Origin: Chrysoporthe austroafricana | Taxonomy: Eukaryota; Ascomycota; Sordariomycetes; Diaporthales; Cryphonectriaceae | NCBI GenBank assembly: GCA_001051155.2 | Contig: JYIP02000006.1 | Coordinates: 1,364,001-1,428,000, forward strand | Direction of reading: 5' to 3' | DNA length: 64,000 nt | In this document: one piece after another, positions 59,141 through 64,000 of the stretch | Layout of the letters: the number at the start of each line of letters is the position of its first letter | Numbering within the stretch: position 1 is the first letter of the stretch | The notes under the pieces: generated by a model | Database searches by the model: none | What the model saw: the letters and a program-made list of their open reading frames with translations, nothing else | Told to the model about the DNA's origin: nothing | Position numbers and translations under genes: made by a program

Positions 59141-60412
59141 TCATTCGCTACCGTCATCGCTGTCGTATGCAACCAGCGGGCCAGTCGACGCCTTCTTCTT
59201 GTCCTTTGAGGCCACTGCAACCCTCGCTGAGTTCAGTGCAGCCAATGTACTGCTCGAGAAAATACCGTTCTGCTCAAGCTGCCGCTGCGTCTCGTCCGCC
59301 GCAGCCTGTGCCTCAGCCTCGCCGCTCTCGAGCATGAGCCGCTGCTCCCGTTCCAGGTCGCCCTGCTCGTCATATCCTTCCCTTCCTCTCGGATTGACAG
59401 CATTCGCGCCGCGGGCAAAGTGCACCTCGTCAGGTGCCTCATAGCCGTCAAGCCCGTAGCTACTCTCCACCTTTCGCCTCTTCCGCGCCTCGGGGTCCCT
59501 CCCCTCGATCTCAGCTACGAACTCCTCCGGCAGCGCCCGCCGTATCGCCTCGGCCGCCTGCTCCTCGATGCGCCTGGCCTCGCGCGCCTGCGCCATCGGG
59601 TTCGGGTCGGCCGTGGCCCAGCGCACGTTGAGGATCTCGCTGTGGTCCAGGCTCTGGTGCGCCATGGCCTCCTTGGCGAACTGGGCGTTTGCCTCGTTGC
59701 TGTAGGTGATGAAGGCGACGCCGCGCGTATTGAGCACGCGGATGCGCTCGACCTGGCCCCACTCGGCGAAGTGGCGGGCAACGATCTCCTCGATGTCGTC
59801 GCTCACGTGGATCCGCCCGACGTAGATGGTCCGGTTCTGGCGCAGGAAGGAGCCCACGCCGCCCATGTCGTCGCGGTAGTCGCTATGCTTGTCGCGGCCG
59901 AAGCAGTCGACGTTGGGGTTGAAGAGGTCGTGTATCGTGGGGAGGCGGTGGAGGTATTCGCAGTCTTGGCCTTTGGGACCTATCGAGTGAATGTCTGTTA
60001 GCAAAGTCCTCCTCTGGCGGAGCGCGCTCCTGGCGTATTCCAACGTACATATGCCTCTCGCGAAGAACAGACAGAAATAACTCCCCGCCACCCTGTCTGC
60101 CCTGGTAAACCCGCTGTCCTTGGCGATGTTGCACCGGCCCTTGGCCGCACGCTGTGAGGAGTACTTGTCCTCGCGGTCGCCGCCCGCCCATTTGTTATAC
60201 CAGATGTTGAAGGTGGTGCCAGTCTGCGGCGGCGGCTCGGACTTGATCAACGCCGGGTCGATCTGCGGTCGTGCTGGGCGCCTCTTCTTGCGGATGATCT
60301 TTTTCACTTTCTTGCCCCCTGCTGGCTGCTGGGCCTCGGCGACATCGTTGTTGCCCGTGGTGGTGAGCGCGAGCGCTTCCTGTGGCTGCGGTATTCCTTC
60401 TGTGTCGGCCAT
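59141..60412 (-). CDS. CWC2: Pre-mRNA-splicing factor Cwc2 (RBM22-like)
   Basis: The minus-strand model is exons 60412..60049 and 59979..59141, 400 aa. Cwc2 belongs to the Prp19-associated complex and contacts U6 snRNA in the active spliceosome. After a basic N-terminus (KKVKKIIRKKRRPARPQ), the conserved torus region begins FNIWYNKWAGGDR and the CCCH zinc finger follows: Cys114, Cys122, Cys128 and His132 in CLFFARGICPKGQDCEYLH. An RRM covers about residues 180-260 (RTIYVGRIHVSDDIEEIV, then GVAFITYSNEANAQFA). The acidic, Gln/Ala-rich C-terminus ends YDSDDGSE. The single 69-bp intron falls inside the codon of Cys122. It is a multiple of three without stops, so retention inserts 23 residues into the zinc finger. 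The gene is divergent from DRG1, about 580 bp apart. Confidence 0.95.
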   Translation of the reverse strand: MADTEGIPQPQEALALTTTGNNDVAEAQQPAGGKKVKKIIRKKRRPARPQIDPALIKSEPPPQTGTTFNIWYNKWAGGDREDKYSSQRAAKGRCNIAKDSGFTRADRVAGSYFCLFFARGICTLEYARSALRQRRTLLTDIHSIGPKGQDCEYLHRLPTIHDLFNPNVDCFGRDKHSDYRDDMGGVGSFLRQNRTIYVGRIHVSDDIEEIVARHFAEWGQVERIRVLNTRGVAFITYSNEANAQFAKEAMAHQSLDHSEILNVRWATADPNPMAQAREARRIEEQAAEAIRRALPEEFVAEIEGRDPEARKRRKVESSYGLDGYEAPDEVHFARGANAVNPRGREGYDEQGDLEREQRLMLESGEAEAQAAADETQRQLEQNGIFSSSTLAALNSARVAVASKDKKKASTGPLVAYDSDDGSE

Positions 60413-60989
60413 CGTTGTGAAGCTGCGCTGTTGAGGTCCGAGGCGAGGAGGATGGCAGGTGAGAGTTGCGAATGCCGTTGAAGGCGAGGCTATGAAGTTC
60501 CAAGGCTGCGCTTAGCACCCGCAAGGGACGGGACGGCGCTTCGAGAACGGTGCAGGGGTGGCCGCCCCCGTTTTTACCGAAACGGAAGCGGTGGTTCTGC
60601 CCCACCATCCCACTTCACTTCGACTGCTTCAAGTCCAAGTCATCCGAAGCTAGAATATCCTACACTATTGCCTTTCTTCATTATAGGTTGAGACTTTTCA
60701 TGCCCTAGTGAGAGGCTCGTCTCGGGCTTCGACTCTCTCGCCATACTTGTCTGTAGCATTTGTTCAGCGTCTTACGCCGCGATATAAGAAATCTCAACTT
60801 GGCGGGAGCCAGGCTCGCCAGGACAGCTACGAGGAACAGACGACAGTCATATACAAAATACGGAGTCTCACGCAGCGAGATTCTCCGGTGGCATACCCCT
60901 CCATCCTCCTCCCTCTCATTATAACCACACTGGATACCTAGGAACCCTCTGTCTCCCGTGGCCTGAGTTAGGCCACACCCACCAGCAAG
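60413..60989. promoter_or_regulatory. Shared promoter region, CWC2 (-) and DRG1 (+)
   Basis: About 580 bp between divergent start codons, with no open frame of note. It must carry both promoters. Specific factor sites could not be assigned by eye. Confidence 0.55.
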
Positions 60990-62346
60990 ATGGTCAATAT
61001 CGTAGGTCTTCCAGAAGATGATATTGCATTTCTGGGTTGTGTCAGGGGCGGGTTCTCTTTGTCAATAGCGACGCTGTCGCCTGAAGGTGCACAAAGCTAG
61101 CCTCACTCAAGACATACCCTCATCATTTGTTTCTCCTTTCCCGGAGAAGTAGTTCGTGTCTCTGACAATCCGATAGACCGAGAAGATCAAGGAGATCGAG
61201 GATGAGATGAAGAGGACCCAGAAGAACAAGGCCACAGAGTATCACCTGGGTCTACTGAAAGGAAAGCTCGCCCGCCTCCGAGCACAGCTCCTCGAACCCG
61301 GCCCGGGGTCCGGAGGCGGTCCAGGGGCCGGTTTCGACGTGAGCAAGAGCGGTGACGCGCGGATAGCGCTTGTCGGCTTTCCGTCCGTGGGGAAGTCGAC
61401 CTTCCTGTCCAAGGTGACGAAGACGAAGTCCGAGGTCGCTAGCTACGCCTTTACCACGCTGACGGCAATCCCTGGTGTGCTGGAGTACGGGGGTGCGGAG
61501 ATCCAGCTGTTGGATCTGCCGGGTATCATCGAGGGCGCTGCCGAGGGCAAGGGGCGGGGGAGGCAGGTCATCTCCGCGGCGAAGACGAGTGATCTGATCC
61601 TGATGGTGCTGGATGCGACGAAGCGGGCGGAGCAGAGGGCGCTACTGGAGGCGGAACTCGAGGCCGTCGGCATCCGGCTGAACAGGGAGGCGCCGTAAGA
61701 TATCTCCCGCGGCCCCGCCGGCAGCCACACGGCGACAGCAGCTGACGAGAGATCCCACAGGAACATCTACCTCAAGCCCAAGAAGGCGGGCGGGATGAAG
61801 ATCAACTTCCAGTCCCCGCCCAAGAACCTCGACGAAAAGATGGTCTACAACATCCTACGGGACTACAAGATGCTCAACTGCGAGGTGCTGATCCGCGACG
61901 ATGAGGCGACGGTCGACGACCTAATCGACGTCATCATGAAGGACCACCGCAAGTACATCAAGTGCCTCTACGTCTACAACAAGATCGACAGCGTGTCGCT
62001 TGACTTCCTGGACAAGCTGGCGCGCGAGCCGCACACGGTCGTCATGAGCTGCGAGCTGGACCTTGGCATCCAGGACGTCGTCGACCGGTGCTGGAAGGAG
62101 CTGGCGCTCATCCGGATCTATACGAAGCGCAAGGGCGTGGATCCGGATTTTGGCGAGGCGCTGATCGTGAGGAGTAACAGCACTATCGAGGACGTGTGTG
62201 ATCGGATCCACCGCACGCTGAAGGAGACGTTCAAGTATGCGCTGGTGTGGGGTGCTAGTGCGAGGCATATACCGCAAAGAGTTGGGCTGGGCCATACTGT
62301 GGCGGATGAAGATGTGGTATACATAGTCAGTGGATGGAAGGCTTAG
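60990..62346 (+). CDS. RBG1: Developmentally regulated GTP-binding protein DRG1 (Rbg1)
   Basis: The model is join(60990..61001, 61177..61694, 61761..62346), 371 aa. The DRG/Obg-class GTPase associates with translating ribosomes (yeast Rbg1-Tma46). The first coding exon is 12 nt (MVNI) and splices over 175 bp to [17 protein letters not shown], giving the standard N-terminus. The GTPase motifs are G1 GFPSVGKST, switch [14 protein letters not shown]3 [16 protein letters not shown], and G4 NKID in [14 protein letters not shown] domain makes up the last 75 residues ([19 protein letters not shown], ending [14 protein letters not shown]). All three coding joins are in phase. The 12-nt first exon is easy to miss, since the frame downstream also has an internal ATG at 61207. 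Confidence 0.96.
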
Positions 62347-62762
62347 AGGAGAACAGCGCTCAGAGGAATCAAAGCAATTTCCCGATCATATCCATCAGCA
62401 GAATGTACAAAGGATTTTCGGGCCCTGGCTTGAGAAAACTGGTCATCGATTCGTTAACGGCAATCTGTGCTTCCATCCTTAGTTTATGACATCTCGTGCC
62501 TGGTATGAAAATTTCCCTCCCTGATAAACGCCAAAGCCAACAGACAAGCCTCGTATCCTGAGCCCACCGGTCTAACACATTATCCATCACCGATTAAGTG
62601 AAGCGGATCGAGCCGAGACCCCCATCCCAGGTATCGCAAGAGAAAAAAACACCAGCCAGAACCGTAGAGCAAATTCCAGATCAAACAGACAAAGGGAACT
62701 TTGGAGAGATAGTACGAGCAAGACGAGTCAAGCTTGGGAGAAAGAACGAAGCCGAAGGCCGG
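62347..62762. other. Spacer between convergent genes
   Basis: A 416-bp gap between the 3' ends of DRG1 (+) and the Spo12-like gene (-). No frame of note or repeat is recognised. Confidence 0.5.
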
Positions 62763-63256
62763 TTACTGCTGGGCCCGGGAGACGGAAGCGGGAGGGGTCG
62801 CCTTGGCGCCGAAGAGGCCCTCCTGGCCTTGCAACCTCTTAGATGATGCTTGGGCGAAGAGGGACTTTGGCTTGACCCTATCAATCCCAAAAGAGTCAGC
62901 ATCACATGGCCCTCAGTTGATCAGAATATCGGGCAAGAGGAGGTTTGGTCTGAGACGTACTTTCCAACCTGCTTGTTGCGCAGCGCATTCAGCTTGGCGG
63001 TGCAGGGCGACATGATCTCGTCCGAGGGGGAGATGTAGTTGTTGCCGGACCTAGAAGACACCAACGCATCAGAACTGAAGGTGCCAAGCTGCTGATAGAG
63101 GCATTTGCCGTACTCCTGGGCCTCCATCTTGGACTTCAGGACCTGACGGTGGTACTCCAGATCCTTCTTGACATCACCGACAGGGACGGCGGTGGCCATG
63201 GGGACGTTGGCGTCCTTGGTGCCCAGGACGTTGGTGTTGTTGAGGAAGGAGGACAT
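62763..63256 (-). CDS. Spo12-family mitotic-exit protein
   Basis: The minus-strand model is exons 63256..63114, 63050..62961 and 62877..62763, 115 aa. Spo12 family proteins (PF05032) act in the FEAR branch that frees Cdc14 and promotes mitotic exit, and in meiosis. The diagnostic motif SPSDEIMSPCTAKLNALRNK lies in exon 2 at about residues 53-72, with SP sites that may be Cdk targets. The N-terminus is MSSFLNNTNVLGTKDAN and the C-terminus KPKSLFAQASSKRLQ followed by a short Ala/Ser/Gln tail. The first intron (63 bp) is a multiple of three without stops. Splicing joins GAG to SGNNYISPSDE, which fits the family better than the retained reading. The second intron is 83 bp. Small size and multiple exons make it easy to miss. 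Confidence 0.87.
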
Positions 63257-64000
63257 TTTGGATGTGTGTGGGCTGAGCGCTCTCGCTAGGAGGATGCACG
63301 TCGTTTGGTGTTCGCTTGGAGATTCGCTTCGGTGAATTGTGGTAGGTAGGGTGCGTGATGCGAATGGTGTTGTGCAGAGGTGTTGTGACTGTGATGAGCG
63401 CTGTGCAAGAACAAACAAAACAATTTAGTTCTTGGTTTTGGTCTGGGTCGGGGTGGGTTCTTGATGGTCTCTTGTAGGAATAAATGCTTTAGGTTAGAAT
63501 GGCAGATGCAGGTCCTGAGCCGGGAAGGCAGGCTGTTGACATTTGGACCTGGTTGCTAGGGACAACCGTGACTTTTTTTAGTGGAGCCCGTCGCCACTGC
63601 CACTGAGGATCCCTGTCATTACTTGGGCGGATAGTGGAGCAACTCCAATTGTATTACTTCACAGCATCTCAACCCTTGACTTTACCCAGGCGTGTCAGGG
63701 ACTGGGGCACTCCAATGACTTGTTGTTACCCACGTTAGCTACAAGGTGATCGACCTTCTGCACCTGAAATCCGCATTCTGCTTCCTCAACTTGTCTTTTC
63801 CCTACTTTTCCCCTTGTCTTTTCCTTTCCTTTCTGTGGTTCCCATCTTGCCATCTTCTCACTCCAAAATGGTAAACATCAGGACTCGAATCAGATGGCTC
63901 AAATCGAGTAGAGCGCTTAGATAGAATTGACATTGTCGAACCACTTAATACTAGTGTATTCTGGCTTGCTTTAGGTATTGTGCAAATTCCTAGGTACACC
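63257..64000. other. Upstream flank of Spo12-like gene to window edge
   Basis: No gene is supported. The 150 bases next to 63257 are the leader of the Spo12-like gene, and a CT-rich run lies at 63785-63835. Anything starting beyond position 64000 cannot be judged. Confidence 0.45.

Overview
The window is nuclear DNA of a filamentous ascomycete, most likely a Sordariomycete. The evidence is short introns (about 50-180 bp) with GTRNGT-type donors and YAG acceptors, two HET-domain genes, a CDP-2-like chromodomain protein, a filamentous-fungal Cut12, a DUF3455 secreted protein and G+C-rich coding sequence separated by 1-4 kb spacers. No operons, CRISPR arrays, rRNA or intact transposons were seen, and I found no convincing tRNA gene.

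Left part (1-21 kb): a small membrane protein with an uncertain 3' end (606-1209, +); a HET-domain protein in AT-richer DNA (2373-3650, +); the AP-1 clathrin adaptor gamma subunit, whose coding region starts in a 10-nt micro-exon (5716-8570, +); a 4.3-kb gene-empty spacer; a secreted DUF3455 protein (12906-13892, +); a very-long-chain fatty acid elongase (15399-16644, -); a frame interrupted by stops that is probably a pseudogene (18128-18748, -); and cytochrome c oxidase subunit VI (19893-20733, +).

Middle (21-46 kb): a large chromodomain plus HDA2/3-type protein (21429-25638, -), a secreted acid-sphingomyelinase-like phosphoesterase (27449-29572, +), a Ulp2-type SUMO protease (31018-34833, +), a 3.4-kb accessory-looking spacer with a poly-Glu minisatellite and exon-like remnants, U3 snoRNP protein Rrp9 (38250-40190, -) divergent from proteasome subunit beta-4 (40581-41405, +), and the DEAD-box helicase Ded1 (43226-45304, +).

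Right part (46-64 kb): urease accessory protein UreF (46762-47817, -), spindle-pole protein Cut12 (48139-50104, -) divergent from the eIF2alpha kinase GCN2 (50799-55849, +), a second HET-domain gene (56706-58917, +), spliceosome factor Cwc2 (59141-60412, -) divergent from the GTPase DRG1/Rbg1 (60990-62346, +), and a Spo12-family mitotic-exit protein (62763-63256, -).

Most genes are conserved housekeeping genes of trafficking, chromatin, SUMO, ribosome biogenesis, splicing, translation control and mitosis, and they do not form one pathway. The fast-evolving content is the HET genes, the spacers and the broken frame. I found no convincing new multi-gene system. The most notable signals are gene-structure oddities: a start codon split by an intron, a 10-nt initiating coding micro-exon, and three introns whose length is a multiple of three and which lack stops, one of them inside the zinc finger of the splicing factor Cwc2. 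Exon coordinates were worked out by eye from splice consensus and reading phase and have not been tested against transcripts.
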